In this document: positions 42,093-50,452 of the stretch, piece after piece | Position numbering within the stretch: the stretch's first letter is position 1 | Layout of the letters: the number at the start of each line of letters is the position of its first letter | From: a bacterium | GTDB taxonomy: Bacteria; Sumerlaeota; Sumerlaeia; SLMS01; JAHLLQ01 | Assembly (NCBI GenBank): GCA_020444065.1 | Contig: JAHLLQ010000005.1 | Location: 124,001-188,000 of the forward strand | Direction of reading: 5' to 3' | Length of the DNA: 64,000 bases | Position numbers and translations under genes: made by a program | Notes under the pieces: model-generated | What the model was told of the DNA's origin: nothing | The model's input: the letters and a program-made list of their open reading frames with translations, nothing else | Databases searched by the model: none

Positions 42093-44156
42093 TCAGTAGC
42101 GCGTCTCGCTCGGCGGTGTGTCGCTCGGAGGCGAAGGTGGCGTGTCTCTGTCTCCGCCGCCGCTGCTTCCCCCGCCGGTCGATCCCGATCCGCCGATCAT
42201 CTGGCGGGTCCAACTGGAATCGCGCGGCTTGCGCGGGTTCTTCGTCGGGGCGCCCTGTTCACGCATCAGATCTTCGATCTCTCCCGCGGCGTCCCCGCTG
42301 GTCGAGAGCAGGTCTTCTTCGCTGACGCTGCCTTCTTCCTGGAACTCTGCCTCATTGTCCAGGTCATAGGAGCCCGGAACGCGCTCGTAACCAGTAATGA
42401 GCCGGCCGCGGCGACCATCCTCGTTCAGGTTCCGCGGAATCACGTCCTCGACGATCGTCGGGGTGATGAACATCTGCAGGTTGCGGCGATCGTCGCTGCT
42501 CGTCTTACGGCCGAAGATGGCGCCGAGGTAGGGCAGGTTTGCCAGGAACGGCAGGCCCGAATTGCCCTTTACGCCGGTATCGCTCAGCAGACCGCCGATC
42601 ACGCGCGTCTGGCCGGACGGCATGGTCAGCACCGTCTCGATGCTCTGGCGTTCGCGAGCAACAAGGTCCGTCGTTGTGCCCTGCGATGTCACCGGTTCGC
42701 GGTTGGCGTTGTCGTTGTCGATTTCGATCTCCATCTCGATCAGGTAGCTGTTCGAGATACTCGGTGTGATCTGGAAGTCGAGACCGTCGCTGACCGTACT
42801 TTGCGTGGTAGAGCGAATCGTGTTGTCGCCTTCATCGTCGTAGATCGTGGTCAGGAACGGAACTTCCGAACCGACGAAGATGCGCGACGTTTCCTGGTTC
42901 TTGACCAGCAAACGCGGCTGCAGCAGGACCTTCGTGTCCTTGTTGCTGAACGTTGCCTGATAGGAGGCGAACGCCTTCTGACCCAGGTACGCGCCGGAAA
43001 TGACCGGAGGCGAGGCCGTGAAGAAAGGGTACTCTGCCGTAAGGTTGGTAATGCCGAGAACGCTTTGGGCACCGGGGACCGTTGCGAATCCGTCGTCGGC
43101 GTACGCGAAGGAATTCAATCCGTAGTCGAAAGTGTGCTCGAAGGTGGTCGAGAGAATCTCGCCCTGGATCAGCACCTGCTTCACTGGCTGGTCGAAGCCT
43201 TCGAGGATCTGCTCGACGCGCTCGTGAACTTCCGGAACGTCTTCGAGAATGAACACGCCCTGCTTCTCGTTGACCTCGAACAGCAGGTCCTTCGTGCGGA
43301 TTTCTTCAATAATCGTCTGCAGGTCTTCCAGGTCCTCGCCATCGAGGCCGATGTTATTCACGTCGTAGATGACGATCTCCGGCCCGATGTCGAGAATATC
43401 GATCAGCAGTTCCATCTTCTTAATGTTCGCCAGCAGATCCGTCACGATGATCTGGTGCGTTTTCTCGTCGACTTCGATGGTGCCTGGGTCGCTCTTATAG
43501 GTTTCGATCTTTGCGGCGATGTCGGCCACGTCGGCATGGCGAATGTAGAAGACGCGCGTGAAGAGCTGCACGTCGATCTCGCGGATCAGTCGCTCGATGC
43601 GCTCGATCACGTCGGGCAGGTCCGTCACGATCAGTTTGTTCGTTCGATCGTCGGCGGTGACGCTGCTGATTCCGGAGGTCAACATGGGGCGAATCGCACG
43701 CTCCAACTCTGAGGCTTGAACGTGATCCGGCCGGAAAGTCTTCGTGATGACGAGACTGGGAAGGATGTTCGCCTTGTACCACGCCTCGTCGGCTACGCCA
43801 TAGCCACCGTCGTCCTGCTTGAACCAGATCCAGCCCTTTGGCTGGGTGATCGCGCTCAGGACTTCCTCGAGTGGCTTGTCCTTCATGACGACCGAAACAC
43901 GCTGACCGGGGACTTTGCCGAATGGTGTGACGGCAATGCCGGTCGAATTTCCGATCACCTGCAGGACCTGCTCGACCTTGGCTTCCTGGAAGATGGCGGT
44001 CACCAGGTGCTCGTTGCCGGCATCCTTCGCGGCATCGTCACCGGCATCCTGCGCCGGCACGACGCTCGGCAGAGCGGTCAAGACGCTCAAGACCATCAAC
44101 ATTCCAGCGAGCGCCCACTGGCGCACATTCGCCACAGAGGACCGTTCGATTCTCAT
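42093..44156 (-). CDS. Secretin (GspD/PilQ-family outer-membrane channel)
   Basis: A 687-residue protein with a long signal peptide (residues about 13-35), an N0/STN-like domain (VLQVIGNSTGIAVT, LEEVLSAI), and three secretin_N-type repeats with the IVTDLPDVIERIERLIREID pattern. The C-terminal secretin domain contains VLLQPRLLVKNQE, VPFLTTIYDDEG, GLDFQITPSIS and VIGGLLSDTGVKGNSGLPF. Secretins form large channels for type II secretion, type III secretion or type IV pili. The final 70 residues are a Gly/Ser/Pro-rich tail, possibly a pilotin-binding region. The ATG at 44156 (GGAG upstream) was preferred; an ATG at 44183 and a GTG at 44270 remain possible. No pilus or secretion ATPase gene is nearby. 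Confidence 0.9.
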   Translation of the reverse strand: MRIERSSVANVRQWALAGMLMVLSVLTALPSVVPAQDAGDDAAKDAGNEHLVTAIFQEAKVEQVLQVIGNSTGIAVTPFGKVPGQRVSVVMKDKPLEEVLSAITQPKGWIWFKQDDGGYGVADEAWYKANILPSLVITKTFRPDHVQASELERAIRPMLTSGISSVTADDRTNKLIVTDLPDVIERIERLIREIDVQLFTRVFYIRHADVADIAAKIETYKSDPGTIEVDEKTHQIIVTDLLANIKKMELLIDILDIGPEIVIYDVNNIGLDGEDLEDLQTIIEEIRTKDLLFEVNEKQGVFILEDVPEVHERVEQILEGFDQPVKQVLIQGEILSTTFEHTFDYGLNSFAYADDGFATVPGAQSVLGITNLTAEYPFFTASPPVISGAYLGQKAFASYQATFSNKDTKVLLQPRLLVKNQETSRIFVGSEVPFLTTIYDDEGDNTIRSTTQSTVSDGLDFQITPSISNSYLIEMEIEIDNDNANREPVTSQGTTTDLVARERQSIETVLTMPSGQTRVIGGLLSDTGVKGNSGLPFLANLPYLGAIFGRKTSSDDRRNLQMFITPTIVEDVIPRNLNEDGRRGRLITGYERVPGSYDLDNEAEFQEEGSVSEEDLLSTSGDAAGEIEDLMREQGAPTKNPRKPRDSSWTRQMIGGSGSTGGGSSGGGDRDTPPSPPSDTPPSETRY

Positions 44157-44266
44157 CCCAATACTCCGGCTGGCAGGTTGCATCCCCCCGAAACGGCAAG
44201 CCGCCCCCCGGGAAGAGTCATTCCCGCAACCCTTGTCGTTGATCGGTGAGGGTGTCACGCGAAAAG

Positions 44267-44506
44267 TCACTGGGCGGATTTCTCATCCGCGGGCGCCGGA
44301 GCCTGCGCGACTTCGGCGATGGGAAGCGCGGTTTCGTCAGTGCTCGGAGCTGTGGCCGGAGCCGCCACCGGCAGCACCGGCGGTGTCTCCTCGATCGCCG
44401 CAGGGCCCTGGATTGCCAGCACCCCGAATATCCCTACCGCACCCGCCAGCAATGCGACCGATCCCATCATGTACGGCTTCTTTCGGCGATTCTGAAACAA
44501 GGCCAT
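44267..44506 (-). CDS. Small single-pass membrane protein upstream of the secretin gene
   Basis: A 79-residue protein: basic N-terminus (NRRKKPY), one transmembrane helix at about residues 12-34, then an Ala/Pro/Glu-rich periplasmic tail. GGGGAG lies before the ATG at 44506. Its TGA overlaps an upstream GTG of the secretin frame at 44270, hinting at coupling. The shape is that of small inner-membrane partners of secretins (GspC- or PilP-like in topology only). No sequence family recognised. Confidence 0.6.
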   Translation of the reverse strand: MALFQNRRKKPYMMGSVALLAGAVGIFGVLAIQGPAAIEETPPVLPVAAPATAPSTDETALPIAEVAQAPAPADEKSAQ

Positions 44507-44719
44507 TCGCTGGACTCCCCAGATGGATTGTGGGGGACCGCCGCGACGGGACAGGGCCATTGAACCCGCCGGCGGCAAGCGTCCCCCATCAGCCCCTAAT
44601 GCGAGAGCCGGGCCACAGATTTGCATCTGGCTATAGAATTGAAAATAGATGACTTAGATGGTTGGTGTGACGAGGAGGCTCGATTCGCCAATCGTGACTT
44701 CGCGGTTCGCTTCGTGGGA

Positions 44720-45568
44720 TTACGATCCCAGATCGATCCGCATCGAGAAATCCAGGGCCACGGCCGAGTGCGTCAGCGCGCCGATGCTGACCCGCTCAAC
44801 GCCGAATTCAGCCAGTCGGCCGATCGTCTGCAGGTTCACACCCCCGGTGATCTCGATCGGCACCTGACCGGCAATCAGGGCCACGGCCTCGCCGAGTGCC
44901 TCATCGCTCATGTTATCGAGCATCAGCAGGTCGACCTTCGCGGCCAGTGCCGCGTGGACCTCCTTCATATCGCGCGCCTCCGCGGCGACCTTGAGGCCCG
45001 GGCGCAGCGGCTCCACGCGGCGGAGCGCCTCGGCGAGTCCCCCTGCGCCGTCAGCATGCGTGTCCTTCAGCATCACCATGTCGAACAGACCGAACCGGTG
45101 GTTCGTTCCGCCCCCGCAGGCCACGGCATACTTCTCCAGATCGCGCCAGAGGGGAGTTGTCTTGCGGGTGTCGCACACGGCGACCCGACCGCCGCTGGCT
45201 TCGACGAAGGCCGCGGTCAGAGTCGCCACGCCGCTCAGGCGCTGGAGGAAATTCAGCGCGAGACGCTCGCCGGAGAGGAGCGAACGGGTTGTTCCCTCCA
45301 GCCTGATTGCCAAGTCGCCTGGCTTGACTTTTTTTGCATCCTCAATCAGCCGCTCAACCTTCACATCCGGATCGTGCAAGCCAAACACGGCTTCCACAAT
45401 CGGTCCGCCAGCCATGATGCCGTCGGCCTTCGCAACAATCCGGGCGTGCGAGCGATGTTCGGCGGGGAAAACCGCATTGGTTGTCACGTCGCCGGCTTCA
45501 CCGAGGTCCTCGGCCAATGCGAGAGTCAGGCGGTCGCGCAGATCGTCGAGAGTCGGGCAGGCTGTCAT
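44720..45568 (-). CDS. nadC: Quinolinate phosphoribosyltransferase (nicotinate-nucleotide diphosphorylase)
   Basis: A 282-residue NAD-synthesis enzyme. It carries LAEDLGEAGDVTTNAVFP, LSGERLALNFLQRLSGVAT, the phosphate-binding DTRKTTPLWRDLEKYAV with CGGGTNHRFGLFDMVMLKD (split), and EITGGVNLQTI. Length matches NadC. The gene is last of a five-gene minus-strand run that begins with the RpiB-transaldolase fusion. nadA and nadB are not in the window. Confidence 0.95.
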   Translation of the reverse strand: MTACPTLDDLRDRLTLALAEDLGEAGDVTTNAVFPAEHRSHARIVAKADGIMAGGPIVEAVFGLHDPDVKVERLIEDAKKVKPGDLAIRLEGTTRSLLSGERLALNFLQRLSGVATLTAAFVEASGGRVAVCDTRKTTPLWRDLEKYAVACGGGTNHRFGLFDMVMLKDTHADGAGGLAEALRRVEPLRPGLKVAAEARDMKEVHAALAAKVDLLMLDNMSDEALGEAVALIAGQVPIEITGGVNLQTIGRLAEFGVERVSIGALTHSAVALDFSMRIDLGS

Positions 45569-45589
45569 GAATTTCCCCTCCAGGGCGGG

Positions 45590-46240
45590 TTAGCGACTGG
45601 GCAGTTGCCCAAGAACCCATTCGGTAAACCCCGGGCGGGCGGCGCGGTCAACCAGTTCGGTCAGCGGCACGCGCGGCAGCAGCGCCTTCAGCACGGCCCG
45701 GTACTCCGGATAGTGGCCGCGCGCTTCGGCTTGCACAATCTCGCGCATGCGCTCCGGCGAAAGCGTCGGGGTGGTATCCGCAAACTGATCGACCGCCGTG
45801 ATGGCGAAGGCTTCGAAGAACCAGATCGGTCCCATCGCATCCTCATCGCCATCCAGAATCCGGATGTGCAGACGATGGGCGATTTCATGGGCGAGGAGCT
45901 TGGCGAAGGCCCCCGGTTCGTCTCCGGCGGGGTAGAGCTTGCGATAGATTTCCGGTGCGACGGCCATCAGACGGCGCTCTTCCAGCGCTCCCGTGTGGGT
46001 CGGGTGCACCGGCTGATCGGGCGGAATGTCGAAGATCGCCCGAATCTCTGCGTCGAAGGCGTCCTTGGAATCATAGATGTGCGCGCTGTCGGCGAACGGC
46101 TCGCGAATCAGGTCTTCCCAGCCGTGTTCCGCTGCGAACCGAGCGATGATCGATTGGGCCTCGCGCAGGGTGCCCTCGAATTCCGCGCGGCGATGTTCGA
46201 GGGACGCTGGCAGTTCGAGTGGAATGGCCTGCTGCTCCAT
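45590..46240 (-). CDS. Gluzincin-like zinc peptidase (peptidase MA-like)
   Basis: A 216-residue protein. LLAHEIAHRLHIRIL supplies HEIAH (H118, E119, H122), and WFFEAFAI provides a downstream glutamate (E143) in the position of the third zinc ligand of peptidase-MA-like gluzincins. No signal peptide or membrane segment is visible, so it is probably cytoplasmic or exported by another route. It lies between an ABC exporter (12 bases upstream) and nadC (21 bases downstream). Substrate unknown. Confidence 0.7.
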   Translation of the reverse strand: MEQQAIPLELPASLEHRRAEFEGTLREAQSIIARFAAEHGWEDLIREPFADSAHIYDSKDAFDAEIRAIFDIPPDQPVHPTHTGALEERRLMAVAPEIYRKLYPAGDEPGAFAKLLAHEIAHRLHIRILDGDEDAMGPIWFFEAFAITAVDQFADTTPTLSPERMREIVQAEARGHYPEYRAVLKALLPRVPLTELVDRAARPGFTEWVLGQLPSR

Positions 46241-46252
46241 CCGGTATCTCTT

Positions 46253-47497
46253 TCAGTCGAATCGGAATCGCCACCAGCCGATGACGAAGGAGACGGCAGC
46301 GAAAATGGCCAGCACACCGACTTCCGGCAGAATTGCGGTGAATGGTTGATTGTACCAGAGCAGATCCTTGAACCCGCTCATGCCCCACGCTGTGATGCTG
46401 ACGAAGTAGGCGAGCTTCTGCATGAACGGCGGCGTCATTTCAAGCGGCCACCAACTGCCGCCGATCGCCGACATGAACAGGATCATCAGCGTTGAGATTC
46501 CACTCAGTTGACCTTCGGACTTCACAAAGGCTGCCATCAGGATGCCCAGGCTTGTCACCGTGAAGGCGACGGCGGCGCTCAGGAGGATCAGTCCCGGAAT
46601 CGAACTGCCCAAATCGATCCCGAAGACAAGGCGCCCGAACGCGAAGAAGACGAAGAATTGAGTCATCGCCAGCGCAAATACGGCGAGGAGTTTCCCGGCT
46701 AGAATCTGCGCGCGCCTGATCGGAGCGGCCAACAATCGCCGGAACGTTCCCCAGTCCTTTTCCTTCAGCAGTGACACGCCGCCGAGTTGCATCGTGAACA
46801 GCGCGAACATGATCGCGTAGCCCGGCACGGTTTGCTTGACCATATCGATCTTCGGAGCCTCATCGCCCTCGATCTTCAGATCGACGGTCTCCACTCCGAC
46901 GGGAGGATTGTTCCACATCTCGTCGGAGTTCTCCATGATGCCGCGGGCGATTTCCTCGGGGTCGCCTTTGCCGCGAGTCACAACCATTCCGAAGATCACG
47001 CCGACCTGCACACGCTGCAGATCGGCAGAAAGGCGCGTTGCGACACCATTCAGAATGCCCTGTGCGACACCGGGTGTGACCCTCTGGCCGGGATCGCGTA
47101 GCAGGCGGAACTTCGTTGGTTCGCCATTCAAGATCGCGTCTCCGAAACCTTCTGGGATCACGATCACGGCAGAGCGATATCCCTTCTCGATCCACTCGGT
47201 GGCGATCTCTTCGGTGAAGGACGTCAGCTTGTCATCTTCGCGAATCGAGGTTTCGACCTTCAATCCATCCAACCCCGTCAGCGCACGAACGATTTCTCCG
47301 GAGATTTTGCTGCGATCCTGGTCGACGATCGGAATGCGAATCTGCGGCCCCCCGCCCCCGCCTCCGAACAGGTTGCCAAACGCAGCCACCACAATGGCAA
47401 TCACCACCATGGGGACGATAAATGCGTGAACCAGCGCCGTGCGGTCGCCGAAGTAGATCCGCAGGTCCTTCATCATGACTGTCAGCATTGTTTGCAT
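46253..47497 (-). CDS. ABC-2 type transporter permease
   Basis: A 414-residue permease. One N-terminal helix (about 22-44, HAFIVPMVVIAIVVAAFG) precedes a large soluble loop of about 170 residues, then five or six C-terminal helices with the ABC-2 pattern (RRLLAAPIRRAQILAGKLLAVF split across two helices). The layout resembles YhhJ/NatB-type exporters. Six bases separate it from the ATPase gene, so the two form one exporter. The substrate is unknown; NatAB-like sodium export, drugs or a polysaccharide are all possible. Confidence 0.87.
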   Translation of the reverse strand: MQTMLTVMMKDLRIYFGDRTALVHAFIVPMVVIAIVVAAFGNLFGGGGGGPQIRIPIVDQDRSKISGEIVRALTGLDGLKVETSIREDDKLTSFTEEIATEWIEKGYRSAVIVIPEGFGDAILNGEPTKFRLLRDPGQRVTPGVAQGILNGVATRLSADLQRVQVGVIFGMVVTRGKGDPEEIARGIMENSDEMWNNPPVGVETVDLKIEGDEAPKIDMVKQTVPGYAIMFALFTMQLGGVSLLKEKDWGTFRRLLAAPIRRAQILAGKLLAVFALAMTQFFVFFAFGRLVFGIDLGSSIPGLILLSAAVAFTVTSLGILMAAFVKSEGQLSGISTLMILFMSAIGGSWWPLEMTPPFMQKLAYFVSITAWGMSGFKDLLWYNQPFTAILPEVGVLAIFAAVSFVIGWWRFRFD

Positions 47498-47503
47498 GAT
47501 TTG

Positions 47504-48442
47504 TCAGTCCCGCAGCGACTTTCCGGTAAGGTGGAGGAACACGCTCTCAAGATTCGGTTCGCGAATAGCAAGCGACTCGATCGCGACGCCGGCCTGCTCC
47601 AGCGCGGGCAAGACTTCCAGCAGGGCATGGTTCGCACTCGGCGATTCCACACGCAGCGTCTCGCCGTTTCTGCGCGCACCCCGCACGGTTTCTAACGACT
47701 CGATGCGAGCCAGCGTTTCATCGCTTACCTCGCGCACGCCAAACTCAATGATCCCCTCGCCGTGCTGTCGGATCAGGCTTTCCGGAGCATCCATCGCGAT
47801 GACTTCGCCCTGATCGACGATCGCCACGCGCTCGCACAGAGACTGTGCTTCTTCCATGTAGTGCGTTGTGTAGAGAATCGTCATGCCGTCGTCTTGAAGG
47901 CGACGGATGTTCTCGAAAATATGATTTCGCGACTGCGGGTCGACGCCGACGGTCGGTTCATCGAGGAACAGAATCTTCGGCCGATGCAGCAAGCCCGCGG
48001 CGAGATTCAGACGGCGCTTCATTCCGCCGGAGAAGCTCTCGGCCTTGTCCTTCGCGCGATCCTTCAGGCCGACGATTTCCAGCGCGTGATCGATGCGTTC
48101 GTTGAGTTCCTTGCCGTGCAAACCGTAGATGCTTCCGAAGAAGCGCAGGTTCTGAATCGCCGGAAGCATCGGGTAGATCGCCAGGTCCTGGGGGACGATT
48201 CCAATCAGGCGCTTCACTGCCATGGCATTGCGACCGACATCGTATCCGCCGATTCGCGCAGACCCGCCATCGATATCGAGCAGACACGACAGCATCGAGA
48301 TCGTTGTGGTTTTGCCGGCGCCATTTGGCCCCAGCAGCCCGAAGATCTCGCCTTCACCGATCTCGAACGATACGCCATTCACGGCAAGCAGATCGCCGAA
48401 GCGCTTCGTGAGGTTGTCGACTTGAACAAAGGGTTCAGGCAT
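47504..48442 (-). CDS. ABC transporter ATP-binding protein
   Basis: A 312-residue ATPase of the DrrA/NatA/CcmA group. Walker A GPNGAGKTTT (38-47), signature SFSGGMKRRL, Walker B ILFLDEPTVGVD and the switch histidine in YTTHYMEEA are all intact. The C-terminal 90 residues form the accessory domain common in this group. The ATG at 48442 (CCAGGA upstream) was chosen over one ten codons earlier. Partner of the downstream permease. Confidence 0.93.
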   Translation of the reverse strand: MPEPFVQVDNLTKRFGDLLAVNGVSFEIGEGEIFGLLGPNGAGKTTTISMLSCLLDIDGGSARIGGYDVGRNAMAVKRLIGIVPQDLAIYPMLPAIQNLRFFGSIYGLHGKELNERIDHALEIVGLKDRAKDKAESFSGGMKRRLNLAAGLLHRPKILFLDEPTVGVDPQSRNHIFENIRRLQDDGMTILYTTHYMEEAQSLCERVAIVDQGEVIAMDAPESLIRQHGEGIIEFGVREVSDETLARIESLETVRGARRNGETLRVESPSANHALLEVLPALEQAGVAIESLAIREPNLESVFLHLTGKSLRD

Positions 48443-48471
48443 GAGGATTCCTGGCTCGCCGGACGTGGCCA

Positions 48472-50049
48472 CTAGCCACTCGTCAGTTCTTTCCCAATCG
48501 TCTCAAACAACGAATCGAAGCTGTCTGCGAAGGCCTTCAGTCCATCGTCCTGCAACTTCTGGCAGATCGCCTTCAGGTCGATTCCGTAAACTTCGAGGCC
48601 GCGCAGCAGATCGTCCGCTTCTTCCAGTCCTTCGGAGACGGCGTTCATTCGAACCTGGCCGTGATCCATCAATCCATCCAATGTGGACCGAGGGATCGTG
48701 TTGACCGTATAGGGCGCAACCAACTCTTCGACATATAGTACGTCGCGCAGTTTCGGATCCTTCACGCCGGTGCTTGCCCAAAGTGGCCGCTGAACGCCCG
48801 CGCCGGCGCGGGCCAGATCCTGGAAGGGTTCGCCGAAGAACAGCTCTCGGAATTCCGCGTAGACTTGCTTCGTGTTTGCGATGGCAACCCGATCGCGGGC
48901 GGCCTGGAGGAACTCGCGCTCCTCGTCATCCTTTGCAATTGCCAGCTTCGCATCGATCTCCTTGTTCACTGCCACGTCGATCCGGCTGATGAACATACTG
49001 GCGACGCTGCGGACGTCGTGGGTCGGATTCCCGGCGGCAAGGCGCGCGCGCAGGCCGCGAACGTAGGCCGCCGCGACATCGCGATAGTGCTCCAGCGAGA
49101 ACATCAGCGTCACATTCACGTTCACACCCAGCGCCGTCAGTCGCTCGAAGGCCGCGATTCCTGCCGGCGTCGATGGCACCTTGATCATCAGGTTTGGACG
49201 GTCGATTTTCTCGAACAGGCGAACGGCTTCTTCGACGGTCCCTTCCTCGTCGTGGCCGAACCGCGGCGGGACTTCCAGAGACACGAAGCCATCATCGCCA
49301 CCCGTGCGATTGTAAACCGGACGCAGGATATCGAGAGCACGCTGGATGTCGTTCAGCACCATCTCCTCGTACGCATCTTCGACGGAGGCACCGCGTCCGC
49401 GCAGCGATGCCAACTGCTTCGGATAGCTGCCTACGCCATGGCCGATGGACTTGTTGAAGATCGTCGGGTTGCTGGTCATGCCGCGGATGTTCCACTCATT
49501 TGCCAGCCGCTCGAGTTCACCGCTTGCGATCATGCGATCGTTAATGTCGTCGAGCCATGGGCTTTGCCCGAAACGAACAAGGCGTGCGGTGGGGAGATTG
49601 CTGACGGTCAGTCGATCCAGCCCATCGATCAAGTCCACGCGCCGTGCATGGCGGCCACCACCGAACGTGGCATCCAACCACGCCAGAACGACCTCGCCGA
49701 TCTCGTCAATCATGTGGTCCGCCGCTAGGACGAGAACATTGGCGCAGTTGTGTTCGCGAGCCAACTGAGCCGTAGCTTTCTTCATCGCCAGCGCTGCACG
49801 AACGCCCGGATAGCGGTTCGCCACCATCATCATTCCGTTTCCGGAACGACACAGAATCACGCCAAGATCCGCAGCGCCGGTGGAAACGGCCTGCGCCACG
49901 CGCCCGGCGAAAATCGGATAGTCCGTCGACTCCGGCGTGTACGTGCCGCAATCGATCGGCGCGTAGCCTCGCTCCACCAGGAATTTCCCGAGTGCGTTCT
50001 TCTCCTCGAAGCCGCCATGATCTGTTCCGATGGCAATGCGAAGAGCCAT
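48472..50049 (-). CDS. Fused ribose-5-phosphate isomerase B / transaldolase
   Basis: A 525-residue fusion. Residues 1-145 are RpiB-like: GTDHGG (D10, H11), LCRSGNG with C67, H100 in REHNCAN and GGRHARR near residue 131. Residues about 155-525 are a long-form transaldolase: GMTSNPTIFNKSI (190-202), the Schiff-base lysine K290 in MIKVPSTPAG, and SVASMFISRIDVAVNK. RpiB interconverts ribulose- and ribose-5-phosphate, and transaldolase moves three-carbon units in the same non-oxidative pentose phosphate pathway. No frameshift is needed, and the junction is a natural hydrophilic linker. It leads the operon that includes the ABC exporter and nadC. Confidence 0.92.
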   Translation of the reverse strand: MALRIAIGTDHGGFEEKNALGKFLVERGYAPIDCGTYTPESTDYPIFAGRVAQAVSTGAADLGVILCRSGNGMMMVANRYPGVRAALAMKKATAQLAREHNCANVLVLAADHMIDEIGEVVLAWLDATFGGGRHARRVDLIDGLDRLTVSNLPTARLVRFGQSPWLDDINDRMIASGELERLANEWNIRGMTSNPTIFNKSIGHGVGSYPKQLASLRGRGASVEDAYEEMVLNDIQRALDILRPVYNRTGGDDGFVSLEVPPRFGHDEEGTVEEAVRLFEKIDRPNLMIKVPSTPAGIAAFERLTALGVNVNVTLMFSLEHYRDVAAAYVRGLRARLAAGNPTHDVRSVASMFISRIDVAVNKEIDAKLAIAKDDEEREFLQAARDRVAIANTKQVYAEFRELFFGEPFQDLARAGAGVQRPLWASTGVKDPKLRDVLYVEELVAPYTVNTIPRSTLDGLMDHGQVRMNAVSEGLEEADDLLRGLEVYGIDLKAICQKLQDDGLKAFADSFDSLFETIGKELTSG

Positions 50050-50153
50050 TGTTCGATACTCCCTGAATCAGTGAATCGTCGTTATCCAGCCCAATGGACC
50101 TAACGAATCGGGCTGGGCGGTGTCGAGCCTGTTTGGGTGGCTTTCGCCAGACC

Positions 50154-50312
50154 TCACGCTCGCGGCGGAGATTCCATCTGAACGGCCATGGCGCTCAGGC
50201 TTTCCACTTCATCGCGCTGCGAGGTGACGACACTGTACACTTTGTAGAGGATGAACGCTGCGACGATCAGCCCCAGGATCGCTGCCAGAACATAGAGGTG
50301 AGTGCGTCGCAT
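50154..50312 (-). CDS. Tiny single-pass membrane protein
   Basis: A 52-residue open frame: basic N-terminus, one transmembrane helix at residues 6-27, then a short polar tail. GGGAG lies seven bases before the ATG at 50312. No family. It lies between the giant C39-like gene and the RpiB-transaldolase gene, on the same strand as both. Confidence 0.5.
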   Translation of the reverse strand: MRRTHLYVLAAILGLIVAAFILYKVYSVVTSQRDEVESLSAMAVQMESPPRA

Positions 50313-50385
50313 GGCGGTTCTCCCTTGCGGATGACCGTATGCGAACACCTCGGCGGCACAAGTGCAAGGATCAACCCAAGACAGA

Positions 50386-50417
50386 GCCCGGCGCCAGGGG
50401 AGGTCCCAGCGCCGGGC
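50386..50417 (-). terminator. Hairpin after the giant C39-like gene
   Basis: GCCCGGCGC (50386-50394) pairs with GCGCCGGGC (50409-50417), with a further GGG/CCC pairing in the loop. On the minus strand it is followed by TCTGTCTTGGG, so the T-run is weak. It lies 36 bases after the stop at 50453. Confidence 0.5.
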
Positions 50418-50452
50418 AATGGTGGGGAAGGGGGACTACCCCGGGCCAAGCG

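Noticed and set aside
42054-43712. A 552-codon open frame antisense to the secretin gene
   Set aside because: Shadow of the secretin codons; the minus-strand product has all secretin motifs.
44621-46495. A 624-codon open frame covering nadC and the gluzincin-like gene on the opposite strand
   Set aside because: It spans two clear genes antisense and has no domain; it arises from biased codon third positions.
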